Shown here piece by piece: positions 38,431 to 49,490 of a DNA stretch of 64,000 bases (the first letter of the stretch is position 1; each line of letters begins with the position of its first letter). The stretch covers positions 8,308,001-8,372,000 of the forward strand of contig NC_003070.9 of NCBI RefSeq assembly GCF_000001735.4. Reading direction: 5' to 3'. Origin of the DNA: Arabidopsis thaliana. Its lineage: Eukaryota > Streptophyta > Magnoliopsida > Brassicales > Brassicaceae. The translations under genes and the position numbers were made by a program. The notes below the pieces were generated by a model, which saw only the letters and a program-made list of their open reading frames with translations, searched no databases and was not told the origin of the DNA.

Positions 38431-38941
38431 TGATCTTAATTTGTTTAAGAACAAATCACTTGATATGTCTTTATTACTTCCTCACTTTCATTTCTTTTGT
38501 GCTTTTTTTCTTTTCTGGTTGATTCTTCTTATGGGTATGGAACTTAGTGCTGAAGCTATCAAACTTCTTATTAGTCTCTTGGTGTGATGTATAAAGTCGT
38601 CTCTCTACATATCAAAGGTACTAAATAAAATCCATAATATTTCTGAGTATATTTTGTAAGAATCATGGTTAAAGAATCAACAAATTTATAAGAAGAACGT
38701 TTTTTATCAGAATACAGAGTTCTTCACTATCCTCTTCACTCAAACAAAAATTAAGAACACAGAACGGAGATACAAATAACTCTTTCACAACTTATCTAGG
38801 TTCTATTTCTTTCTTTTTTCTGAGGGAACTTCGCCATTAGAGGGCAAAAACTAAAGGCACCTACCAATAAATGTAATATACGAAAAGAATGGCTTTAGAA
38901 CGAGGAGGCAGAGGTATCTGTTACTTTCACCTATTGTATGA
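38431..38941. other. Convergent spacer
   Basis: 3' flanks of the membrane-protein gene and PERK12; no gene supported. Confidence 0.5.
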
Positions 38942-41786
38942 TCAGAACCGTCGGTTGTTGAAAGGCCGAGTCTCAGATTCATTCCCTGAGAAATCTGAAG
39001 AGCTTTTGGCAGAGTAGTTTCCACTGTACAATCCTGACTCTACGCTGTTATCACCACCAAACGCCATTTTCCTGAATTTCATAATGTCTTCATTGTATTG
39101 CCCTGAGTCATAAGTTGTGCTTTGCCCAATTTTGATTCCGTTGCTAATATCTCCCGAGTCTCCGTCGCAGTCCAATGCTCTCACAACCTTATTTCGAAGA
39201 GTAGATAAGTTTTCAGATGTGAGAAATCACTTGTTACTATATATGGGAGCTTTGGACTTTTGGTTAGTCAGAATTACCTGAACCATGCGTGGGCGTTTTG
39301 GACCAGAATGTCTAACACATGCAGCGGCTGTCTCGATCATTCTGAAGACTTCATGCTCCACATAACGCTTTTCAAGCCGTGTATCAATCAGTTCGCTTAA
39401 ATCTCCGGTCTCAATGGCTTTGAGAAGCAGCGGGCGCGCCTGTGAGTTCATTTATAAGTACTATATAAGTATACTAGGGCCAATCTTACTATTATTGAAG
39501 AATGTTTGAAAGTTGGATTCTTACCCATTCAACCAAACTCTCTTCTCCTAGAGGCTGAGTCTGGTCAACTGGTTTCCGTCCAGTTACAAGCTCTAAGAGA
39601 ACAACCCCGAATGAGAATACATCGGATCTATCAGTCAATTTTCCACTTGATGCATATTCCGGCGCTAGGTACCTTAACACAAAACATGTCATGCAGCCAT
39701 ACGATCAATAAAGATTCAGGTTTGATCCAATTTGTTGCCTCAAGCCATATATAACAAACTTTTCATCAGGCATTGGATCAATAAGGTCCAGTTTTGGAGT
39801 AGAGTTTGTGATGAATGTTTGCTTACCCGAAGGTTCCCATAACCCGAGTTGAAACATGAGTTTGTGTTGTATCATTGAGTCTAGCAAGTCCAAAATCAGC
39901 AACCTAAACATCCAAAAAACAGAACAAGTCTCATTAACTAAAACTTTACAGTCATAAGATAGATTTAACGAAAAGGAGGATTTCATTATTGCCTGAGCTT
40001 CATATTCATCATCTAGAAGAATATTTGCTGACTTTATATCTCTGTGAATGATTTTCGGATGACCTGTAAAATAAAACAAGGATATGATTTTTGGCTTCTG
40101 TTTAAACTATGAAGTGCATAACCAAAGCACACAACTAAGAAAATGTGAAGGCATTACTTACAGTCTTCGTGAAGATATGCCAACCCTTTGGCTGATCCTA
40201 TAGCGATCCGGACTCTCTTAGACCACTCTAAAACTGGCAAACCCTTTCCTAAAGCGTAAAGCGAGTCAGTCTAACACGTAAAGCTAAAAAAAAGTCTTAT
40301 CTATAACGAAAATGGTAACAAGTCACTCACCATGCAAATGATGCTCCAAGGTTTGATTAGAAACATACTCATAGATAAGCAATCTATGCTGGTCTGAAAT
40401 GCAGTAACCAACCAGAGAGACCAAATGGCGATGATGAACGCGGCTGATGATCTCAACCTCTGCTTTGAATTCACGGTCACCTTGTCCACTTCCAGCTTTA
40501 AGCTGCTTAACCGCAACAACTTTACCATCCTGCAATGTACCTTTATAGACACATCCAAATCCGCCTTCTCCAAGAATGTTTTTGCGAGCAAAGCCTTGTG
40601 TTATCTCAGCAAGCTCTTCGTAACTGAAATGAGTCTGGCCACTTCCGAGTATAGCAGAGTCAGGTGTGCCACTTGATTGCATTTGATGATGAGGATAACC
40701 ACCACCAGCTGTACCATAACTGTTTCCCATAGAGGATTGTTGTTGCTGTGAATTGTTATACATTGAACCATTAGGACCAGAGGAGTATCCTTTACCTGGA
40801 TCTTGACCGTATAAGAATCCATCTACATCAAAAGCAAAGATAGTCAGAGAGATGATTCAAGCACATAGAAGATGATCAGAGAGAGATAAAGGTGAGATTT
40901 TTAAACCTGATTTAACAGAGAAATTGGGATGTGGCAAGTACTGTGAGTGATTATAGCTATCAATGTTTCTCTTTTTCTTTCTTCTCACTAAGAACACAAC
41001 GCCTATAAGCGCCATGATTGCGAAACCGGCTACAGCCATACCAACCATAGTCTTCCCTTGATAGCCGCCACCACCGCCACCGCCATCTCCATTGCCTTGG
41101 TTTGGAGTAGGAGTTCCTTTACTAGGGGATGTGAGAGATGGAGACACCACAGGTCCACTAGAAGGAGTTTTGGGTGGTACTGTGGGGAATGGGCTCGGCG
41201 GAGCGTTGGGATTAGCCGGAGGAGAAGTGGCTGGTCCTGATGGTTGTATTGGGGGAGGATTGGTAGGGTCTAATGGTGAAGCTGGCGGTGAATTTGTAGG
41301 ATCTGATGCTGGTGGAGCTGGAGGAGATTGTAACGGTGGTGATTCCGGGTTTGTGGGTCCTACATTCGGCGACGGCGACGATGGAGGAGGCGATTGAAGA
41401 TCTTGAGACGGAGGAGGGTTGTTGTCATTGGATTCATTTGGTGGAGCAGGTGGTGTTTCGGAATCTTCTGGAGGAGAAGGAGATTCGTTTGACGTCGGTG
41501 GCGGCGGAGAAGGGGTTGAATCAACGGGTGGAGAAGAATCGGAAGGTGGAGGTGGAGAATCTGTTAGCGGAGGAAGAATCGAAGGTAAAGGAGGAAGCTG
41601 TGAATCTGGAGGAGGAGTGGATGGTTCTGACAGCGGCGGTGTTGATGATGAATCAGCTGGTGGACTAGGAGGAGAGGAATCAACAGGTGGAAGAGCTGAG
41701 TTTTCTGATGGAGTCTCTGGTGGAGGAGCGGTATCAGCTGGTGGTGCTGGTGGTGAAGAACTCGGCGACTCGCCTAAGTCTGACAT
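38942..41786 (-). CDS. PERK12: Proline-rich extensin-like receptor kinase PERK12
   Basis: Eight coding exons: 41786-40907, 40822-40331, 40248-40162, 40063-39993, 39903-39827, 39672-39525, 39439-39278 and 39187-38942; open for 720 residues. Residues 1 to about 225 are an extracellular Pro/Ser-rich extensin-like region, followed by a Gly run, a membrane segment at about 247-268 and a basic stop-transfer (RRKKKR). The Ser/Thr kinase domain starts near 371: P-loop GEGGFG (378-383), Lys399, HRD with Asp495, and DFG at 513-515. Intron 4 uses a GC donor (CAG|GCAATAATG at 39992) where a GT would be expected. PERKs are thought to sense the wall; this one is also called IGI1 and affects branching (recalled knowledge). 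A conventional signal peptide is not obvious, as in other PERKs. Confidence 0.95.
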
Positions 41787-42911
41787 TTTTTTTTTTCTAA
41801 GGAAAAAACTAGCTTAGTTTAATTTAATTTAATGATGGATTTTTTCTAAGGCAAAAACTAGGGTTTATAAAATTCCCAGGACCTTGAGAAACAAGGTGGA
41901 GAGAGAGGAGAAAATGTACAGACTTTAATTTCTAAAGGTCTCTTCTCTCTCCCTCAAACTTTCCTTTTCCCAGGAAAAATAAAATAAAAACGAATCTAAC
42001 AAAAAATCGCCATGATCATAGATGATGATGATGATAATAGTCGAAGGCACGTCGTCGTCGTCTCTGTTTTTTTTTTTTTTCCTCATCGTATTGTTTCTTT
42101 TGGGACGACACACCTTGATTCTCGGGTTACCGCGTAAATTCAACGAAATCTTTTAAAGTTTAATCGGACCTTTTGCGACCCGACCCGGGTAATCTCATTG
42201 AAGAACTTTCTACCACGATGATGTGAAATCTAGATGGGCCTTTATTAAGGACATGATAATAAAGCCCATTACAATGGAATAGATGGACCTTTATCAAGGG
42301 CGTGTACTACTGTTCCGATTTTATGATATTTTTCCTATCAAAGAAGTAAAACAAAACTTTAGCCACCCGAGCAAGGCATAGCTTTAAATGGAACACCTAT
42401 CACATTTACCAAATTTAATACCTAAAATTGCTATATTTATCTGATCATCCTATCTTTCTTTTTCTTCTTCTCCAATCAAATTCAACCATGTATTTATATT
42501 AATTTTCCATATCGTAAATGTTCATTACGAAGATATTTTGTTTTCAATCTATAAGCTTAAAAACAAACTAATCCTCAATTAGATGACACGTCGTTAAAAA
42601 TGATAACAACAACGCCAAGCCATAATTTCCTTAGCGTGGCAAGTAACGTGATCTTAGTATAGGGGTAATATAGTCATTTAAGAAGAAAACAAAAATCTTG
42701 TCGTGCAAGCAGAAAAGTAACGGCACCGCTTAACAAAAACCGTTTATACGGAGAACGACGATTCTGACCCTTTTTCTTTCACCTGTAAAAAAAAAGAACA
42801 CTTGCTTTCTTCTTCATTCTCCACTTTTTTTTTTTCCTTCTCCCCAAGAATACTTCTCTTTCTCTCTCGCACTTTCTTCTAGACTCTGTTTTTTCTTTTT
42901 TGGGGGTGATA
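41787..42911. promoter_or_regulatory. Divergent promoter region PERK12 / SRO2
   Basis: 1.1 kb between two divergent start codons. Near 41805-41865 a short duplicated phrase (TTTTTTCTAAGG.AAAAACTAG) occurs twice in the PERK12 leader. GATGATGATGAT lies near 42021. Pyrimidine-rich leader sequence precedes SRO2. No further gene is supported. Confidence 0.55.
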
Positions 42912-44232
42912 ATGGCGGCGCAGGTCGAAATTGAGGACCAAACGTCCGTCACCAACCTTGATAATGGCGAAATATTCGATTCAATCTCCGACGATGCTGA
43001 TTCTTCTGTTTCTCACGCCGGATCTTCTTTCTCTTCCTCTTCACTGATCCTTCTCGGCGAAGGAAACCCAGAGCACGACGTTATCAAGACGTGTTTACTC
43101 TCGGGAATGGGTGTTGTTTCTAGCGACACGACGATCGTTACGATTAGTAAAAACTCTTCGGAACGAGGAATCACGACGAGAGCCAAGTTTTTGGCGTTTA
43201 GGATTTTCACTGACGCTGTTGCGAGGAAACACGGCGGAGATGCTAATGTGAAATATGGTTGGTACGCTGGTTCTAGAGATGAGATTCAAAGAATCATCTC
43301 TTACGGATTTAGCAATCGTGATGTTGGAAAATTTGAAAATGATGGTGGTTCTCATGGAATTGGAATCCATTTGGTTCCTTCCAAGTGTTCTCTACTTGCG
43401 TAAGCCTGAGATCTCTCTACTGATTTTCGTCGTAATTTTGAGCTAATAACTCGGATTATAGCTAGTTTCTGAGAAATTTTGAATTGATTTTGATTTATAA
43501 TCAACATGAGTTTAACTAGGTTTGTTTTTCTTATTGTGTGTGGTGGTGATGATGTAACAGTGAAAGCTATTTTTGCAGGGCTTCAGCTACAGAGCAAGAT
43601 GAAGAAGGTTTACGATATCTTCTGTTATGCCGTGTAATCTTAGGGAAACCTGAGATAATCATCTCCGGCTCTAAACAATCGTATCCGAGTTCTGCTGAGT
43701 TTGATTCTGGTGTGGATGATTTACACAATCCTAGAAACTATGTGATTTGGAGTTGTAACATGAATTCGTGTATTCTTCCGAGTTATATCGTCAGTTTTAG
43801 GTCTCCTAGACTGAGAGGTTATAAACACTTTCTTTCTTTAAGGTCTCTTGGTATTGGTGATTACATAGTGCTAAAGGATTGGTTGGTGTATTTTTTTCAG
43901 TGAGTAGAGGTGGTTTTGCTTCGAGACCAAGCTCGCCGTGGGTTAGTTTTGCTTCCTTGATGTCAATGTTGTCTACATCAATGGATCCTTCAAGAATGAA
44001 CTTGATCATCCGAACTTACGATGATTTTCGGGTATGTAATCCAGTTTCCTTACTGTATGTTCTGTTCTATTATTCTTGAAGTTCGTTGGTTAAGATTCAA
44101 TGTGGGTTTATTTTGCAGAAACGGAAGATTAGGAGAGACCAATTGGTAAGGAAGATGAGAGAAGTGGCTGGAGATAATCTTTTGGCTGAGATAATCAAGA
44201 ATCACAAAAACAGAAACAAGGTCACGAATTAA
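42912..44232 (+). CDS. SRO2: SRO-family PARP-like protein SRO2
   Basis: Four coding exons: 42912-43399, 43579-43817, 43901-44031 and 44119-44232; open for 323 residues. The ATG at 42912 ([10 protein letters not shown]) is preferred over the upstream in-frame TTG. A PARP-like domain covers about residues 75-240 ([47 protein letters not shown]). The C-terminal RST domain lies at about 255-322 ([20 protein letters not shown] onward) and binds transcription factors. No WWE domain is present, which places it with the short SRO2-SRO5 group related to RCD1 and SRO1. SRO PARP domains generally lack the canonical HYE catalytic triad, so catalysis is unlikely (established for the family). Stress-response role inferred from relatives. 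Confidence 0.94.
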
Positions 44233-44801
44233 AAAAAAAAAAAAAAACATGAGGTAAGCAAGAGTCTTTATTTATTCTCAACTAATCAATTTAATGTAAA
44301 GTGGAAGTTCTTATTCTTACTTATGGAGCAAGGATTGTTAAACTTTTATTTGGGTATATATATGAAAAGTGACCTTTTTAATTGTCAAACACCACATCAG
44401 ATTATATACCTTTAGACGTGTGTTGATTGTTGATCCAACTCATGCAATGTTTCAGTCCATTCATTTGCTTTTGTTACATATTGAATATTAAGAAATGTCT
44501 TTGACTTTCTGGAATATTATTGACCTTTTTTTTCTTCTTCTATTACTTGCAGAGAAGTTCCACACGTGTGAAAGGTGAGAAGAAAAAAATCAATAGAAGA
44601 TCACACACGTATATAGGACAAGCTTCAATCAAAACGTGGAAGGAACTATATGAGAGATTTGATGCATTTTTTTTTTCTATTGGAAGGTGTAGTTTCCGTT
44701 AGTGGTAAAAACAGAGGATCCCTTTTGGGAAACTTGTAAAGAGCTTGAACATTACAAATCTCCAGAATAATCAAGAAATTCTAGAATCACAGTCTCTTCA
44801 A
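44233..44801. other. Convergent spacer, SRO2 and DUF220 copy C
   Basis: Starts with an A-run directly after the SRO2 stop, then AT-rich 3' flank. The last 60 bases lead into the stop of copy C. No gene supported. Confidence 0.5.
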
Positions 44802-46145
44802 TTACATTGACCTAGCAGTTGTAAATCTCCTCCGTTTACTTCTCCTATGTGATCTCCATCTTTCCTTAATGTCATCAGCTTTGCTCTTTTCGGTTACCAC
44901 ATTGTTTTCTCCTTGATCATCAATATAGCCTCCTCCTTTTCCTCCCCGAAGTCTAGTAGCTTCAGCGAAAAGATCTTCGATCATACTCTCTGTGGTTTTA
45001 ATGGTGATCCCACGTATGTACCAAGAAAGTGGCGGGGGAGTAAGAAGAGCTGAAGGCTGAAACATTTGATCCATTGTCACCTTTGATCCGATCCTTCCTC
45101 GTCCGTTGCTACAGCTATGGTAATCTTTTTGAGATTTTGGCTTTGAGCGGTCACACAAATGTTCGTCTATAAACAATGGCTCCACTTTCCAACAACCCTC
45201 AAACACTTTCATGAACATTGTTGTCTCTTGCTTATATTTTGACTGGCCTCAAGATAAAAAAACAATTTGAGTTTGTGAAGATAGAGTAAAAGGATTGATT
45301 CTTGCGGTAGAAAATATATCTTACAGTGAGATTTTTCCGGTTTTCTTCGACAATGAGATGTATAGGACAAGTTCCATCCCACCAAAGGAACTTCCAGGCC
45401 GCGGCTTGCTTCACTTCCACGGTCTGCTTTGGCCCTTCGTCGATCAAAACTTTTCTTGATATGTTTTCCTATTTAGGATTAAGACCTATATCTCAAATAT
45501 TTGCTGTAATACTCAATTCAAATCAAACAAAACAAGACCATGCACAAGCACCTTGATGTTTTTGAAGTATCTTTTGTTGTCTGGATGAGTGAAAATGTTG
45601 TATACTAATTCAGGAGGCAATCCTACGTCTGCTTCAATGTTTAAATGGCAAAACAAACCATTTTGTGATTTCACCTGCAAACAAGAAAATTTGAAGAATC
45701 ATATTTTTTTTTCTAAATTCTACCAAATCTAAGTTTAAATTTATTTTTGGTTCTAATCTTACCACCACTTTAGGAGGCTGATCTATCCATGAGGGATTAT
45801 CTCTCCAAGCTTGTAATTGCTTCTCTAACTTCTCTTCATCTCTATGCTCCTCATAAGCAGTCTCTATCTTTGACACTGACTTCAAACTTAGCTCTTTCAC
45901 ATTCCTTAATCTTTTGAACTCAGCCTACAACAACAACAAGAATCATAATCTAACTAAATTTCTATATTTTAAATAAGCTTCTTGAGGGGTTCTTGAGATG
46001 GAAATGAAAGTTTGACCTTAAGAGGCTCTTGAATTGTTTGATTCATCCATACCAAAAATCCAGGAAACACAACGTTATTTTCAAACAATTTAACGAAACC
46101 TATACCGCTCTTCTCCTCTGATCTTGAAATTTCAGATACACCCAT
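44802..46145 (-). CDS. DUF220 copy C, intact, divergent with basic tail
   Basis: Five coding exons: 46145-46017, 45924-45763, 45674-45552, 45468-45325 and 45242-44802; open for 332 residues, the longest copy. Exon 1 is twice as long as in the sisters: 20 or so extra residues (MGVSEISRSEEKSGIGF) precede the conserved VFPGF box. Exon 5 carries an extra 45-residue C-terminal tail that is Gly-rich, then acidic, then strongly basic (RSHRRSKRRRF), a possible nuclear localisation signal. Core segments are conserved (PELVYNIFTHPDN, QAAAWKFLWWDGTCPI, GRGRIGSKVTMDQMFQP). It is the most divergent copy and may be close to the founder of the C-L run. It converges on SRO2. Confidence 0.88.
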
Positions 46146-47080
46146 TTTGTTTCTGTAAAATTAGGTCACAAAAACAGAACAAGATGACAATGAGAGATCC
46201 AAGTCAACGATGTGGTTTGAGGGAAAAACACATAGAGAAAGGTTTGATTAATCAAAGGTTATAAATGAAATTGATGCTTAATGGTAATAATAACAAGAAT
46301 CAGTTAGGTGGAGATTGAGTGTACCTTACGCACCTAGAACTAAAAATCTGGGACAAGTTCCATTCTCGTGAGTTCTCTCTTTCGACGTTAAAGCATGTGC
46401 GTAAAATCGGCCGGACATTGCTTACACAACTTGTGTTTCATTTGTAGCAATCGAACCTGTGAAACTCTGACCTGTGTCTCCTCTACCACAAAATCAAATA
46501 TCGACTCTGGTTTGCAATTCATATCCAAGAATTGATCTTTTATTTATTTTTTCCCACTTCCAAGCTTCTCTAGTTTATATTATCCGTATAGTTTTAGTTT
46601 ATTTTTATGAAAAAGTAAATGCGCAAAGTCAAAATCTGCTAATGTCTTTGTTGAACTAGAACTTTTTTTTGTCGGTGTTGAATAAACAACAAATACGAAT
46701 ACAACAATTTTATTATTGTTTTCTTTAATTGGAAAAGGTGCCCGAAGACTTGATATCCAAGTATCATGGACTTAAGATATGTAATTAATGGGCCAATTAG
46801 CAGATTATGGACAGTGTTTATTTTGAAAAAGATAGAGGCCTATAACTAGAAATACTATTTAATGTACAAGTAAAATTTTTGTGTGTAAAATGTTTAGGTG
46901 GATCTGCACACAGCCACACAATGTCACCATGCATGGCGCGCATGACGTGATAGAATAGATTAAGTCTAATAAAGAGCAAGTGTATAAAATGAAATGAGGG
47001 AATAGAACATAATTTGTAAATATGAAATTAGGAAATTTATATGTGGAAGAATATATTAAATTTACAACATGCTACTATAT
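46146..47080. other. Spacer: copy C promoter and copy D 3' flank
   Basis: Contains a diverged form of the DUF220 upstream block near 46321-46395, then AT-rich DNA with no supported gene. Confidence 0.5.
46321..46395 (-). promoter_or_regulatory. Conserved DUF220 upstream block, copy C (diverged)
   Basis: Plus-strand words GTACCTTACGCAC, CCATTCTCGTGAGTTCT and CGACGTTA are recognisable, about 175-250 bp upstream of the ATG, weaker than in D-K. Confidence 0.5.
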
Positions 47081-48364
47081 CTATGTATATTCATTTAGCC
47101 TAGTGTTTTCAATGTTTGTTGTTTTTCTTTTTTTTCTTGGTGATATTGTTACGTTTCCATATTTGTCTGTTGAAGTCACTGCACCTGGATTTCGAAGGTT
47201 TATACCCCAAGTTTGAAGTGTTTTCAGCGCAGTTTTGGTGTTCTTGATGGTGACCTTTCGAATGTACCAAGATAGTGGCGGCAGATTAAAAGGAGGATAT
47301 GGCTTAAAGTATTGGTTCATTGTCACCTTTGATGCAATCCTTCCTTGTCCACCGCTACATCTTTTGTATTCTGCCGGACTCTTCGGCTCCATGTTATTGC
47401 ACAAGCGTTCTGAATCTACATATAGTGGCTCCACTCTATAGCTACCTTCGAAAACTTTCATCAAGATCATTTTCTTTTTCTTATATTTTGCCTGTCGACA
47501 GTCACCAAGAGAAACCGGAGTTAAGTGTCACACCAATACAAAACAAAAAGTTTTGATTATTGTGAGGGGGTATAGAGAAACTTCTTACTGTAAGATCTTT
47601 TCTGTTTTCATCGACAATTAGACTTATGGGGACAGCAAAAGACGACCCAAGGAATTTCCAGTCCACGGTTTTCTTCACCTTCGCGATCTGCCTCGGTCCA
47701 TCCTCCATTAAAACCTTTCTTGATTTGCTTTCCTTCATAAAAAAAAATAGAGTACACTCTCAAGTCTTGCTACAATTAATACCACATCTGAATAATACAA
47801 TGAATGATAAGAAAAAAGAGGTGGGGAGAGAAAAAATGGTCCGTTGGATGGATTAGTAAAAAATCCGAAGACTTTATCTGGAGAAAATCCCAATGTCAAT
47901 TCTATGTTCATATGACAAAGACCATTTTTTGTTGTCACCTACAAACATCAAAAATATATTAAAAAAATAGTAAGATATTTATTCTTATTCCTTTAAAGGC
48001 AAACAAATCTAAGTAGTGCGATTATATATGTTTGATGATTTGTTATCATTACCTTCACCTTTGGAGGGGCATCATTCCATGGATGCATCTTCTCTGCATC
48101 TATCCAAACTTGATCTTGTTTCTTCCTCTCATCTTCGTCATAATATTTCTTCATCTTATCATGGTTATTATTATTATCCACCATTTCTGACTCTGACTTA
48201 GATTCAACATTTTCAGTTTTTTTGGGCTTGGCCTACAACAACACACATAATCATAATCTAGTTTCTACATTAATGGATTTTTTCTGATTTATGGAAATGA
48301 AACTGACCTTTCGAGGCTGTTTATTGTTTTGACTGACCCAGCCACCAAATCCAGTAAATACCAT
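47081..48364 (-). pseudogene. DUF220 copy D, exon 3 splice donor lost
   Basis: Exons by comparison with sisters: 48364-48308, 48232-48053, from 47938 (exon 3), 47732-47589 and 47491-47081. Exons 1, 2, 4 and 5 are open with good junctions. Exon 3 starts normally (GLCHMNIELTLGFSPDKVF) but after NPSNGPFF the segment that ends in RQLL and the GT donor in sisters is missing, replaced by a pyrimidine-rich run. The next GT does not restore frame to exon 4. Exon 5 has a 35-residue C-terminal extension (STDKYGNVTISPRKKRK) shared in part with copy E. Either an unusual splice is used or the product is truncated. Confidence 0.75.
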
Positions 48365-48430
48365 TTTTATTTGAAAGATTAGTCCACAAGCTAAATTACG
48401 AATTGTCGACAATAGAAAATGATGATACAA

Positions 48431-48508
48431 AGCTTGTATATGATATGGTTTAAAGAATCTTAGCTATAGAGCTTGTATATGATATGGTTTAAAGAATCTT
48501 AGCTATAA
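48431..48508. repeat. 39-bp direct tandem duplication
   Basis: The unit beginning AGCTTGTATATGATATGG is present twice head to tail with no evident mismatch (48431-48469 and 48470-48508). It lies about 70-145 bp upstream of the ATG of copy D, in its leader or promoter. A single related copy (GTATATAATATGATTTGAAGAAT) is found upstream of copy E. Confidence 0.9.
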
Positions 48509-48522
48509 TCTTGAGAGAATGA

Positions 48523-48612
48523 TGTACGTTAAGTTTTACGCACGGCTAAAAAATGAAGTGGGCAGCTCAATTCTCGTGAGTGATTGACGTATAGGAGAGA
48601 CCTACCTGAGGA
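48523..48612 (-). promoter_or_regulatory. Conserved DUF220 upstream block, copy D
   Basis: Plus-strand words TGTACGTTAAGTTTTACG, GGGCAGCTCAATTCTCGTGA, TTGACGTATAGG and CCTACCTGAGGA, in the family order. Confidence 0.7.
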
Positions 48613-49490
48613 AAGAGGAGATCAAAGGTTTGATAAGTTTGCGGATTACGCTCCTTCTCATTTTTTTCTATGTGATCCCTTTTGGTGTAACTCCGCATAA
48701 TTAGTAATTTAGTATAGTAATATGAACGTGATCTAGGAACTTCAACACCATAAACATATCTTTCGCGTTATGTTTACGTTAACATGACAACCATAGATCT
48801 TTGTTAATTCAAAGCATTAAACAAACTAAACACAAACTTTTCATATGAATTCATTCATTGAAGGGTTTGCGACATGGTATCATTTCATGGTACTCTAGGA
48901 ACTTGGAAGTTTCTCGTATTGTACTAACTTGATAGATTCCCAAACGGAATAACACACCAATCCATTCCCTATTGATAAGAAAACGACCTCAAAACGCTTT
49001 CTCATCGCCGTTGCATCGTTGGAGAGTTGCTCGAACCCGGCTCCCTTCGAGTTCGAGCCATTGCTACTAAGAGATGAAGAGAAATTGCGGGTTCGCTCTA
49101 CCTTATTTTATGTTTCATAGAAATACAACTTTTGTTTTGAAAATTGAAATACAAGCTTATTAAGAAGATTTATTCATTTTTTATATGGAAGCAAGATGAA
49201 AATTCTATTTTTGGCTTTGTGCCAAAATATTCTAAATTCTAGCATCAATATCTTGCAAAATAATAATATGGAAAAAGACATGAGCGATTATATTTTTTAC
49301 TATCTCTCTCCCAAAAATATAATAAAAGAAATTAATTTTTGTTTCATCAATATGTTCCAAAAACTTAAATGGTTAATGGCATTGATCGTAAATAATTATG
49401 TTACTGCAATGTGTTTTTGATAGTAAATAATCGACTTTTATAAGATTGATTCTAACTTCTAAGCACTCGAAATCAAAAATGACTTTCCGA

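Larger units (their letters stand above)
48365..49490. other. Spacer: copy D promoter and copy E 3' flank
   Basis: Holds the 39-bp tandem duplication at 48431-48508 and the conserved upstream block at 48523-48612. The remainder is AT-rich with no supported gene. Near 49020-49110 a GTTCGAGCC-containing hairpin-like stretch of unknown origin stands out by its higher GC. Confidence 0.5.

Noticed and set aside
41058-41817. Long open frames on the plus strand (Gly/Glu-rich) opposite the first exon of PERK12
   Set aside because: They are the complement of the repetitive Pro/Ser coding region; codon bias of the repeats keeps the other strand open. No independent signals.
44230-44250. A-run directly after the SRO2 stop, as if a poly(A)-tailed retrocopy
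   Set aside because: SRO2 has three normal introns, so it is not a retrocopy; the run is plain 3' sequence.
49020-49110. GTTCGAGCC and GGTTCG-like words suggesting a tRNA or tRNA-derived SINE
   Set aside because: No acceptor stem, D arm or anticodon arm can be drawn around them on either strand, and there is no poly(A) or target duplication.
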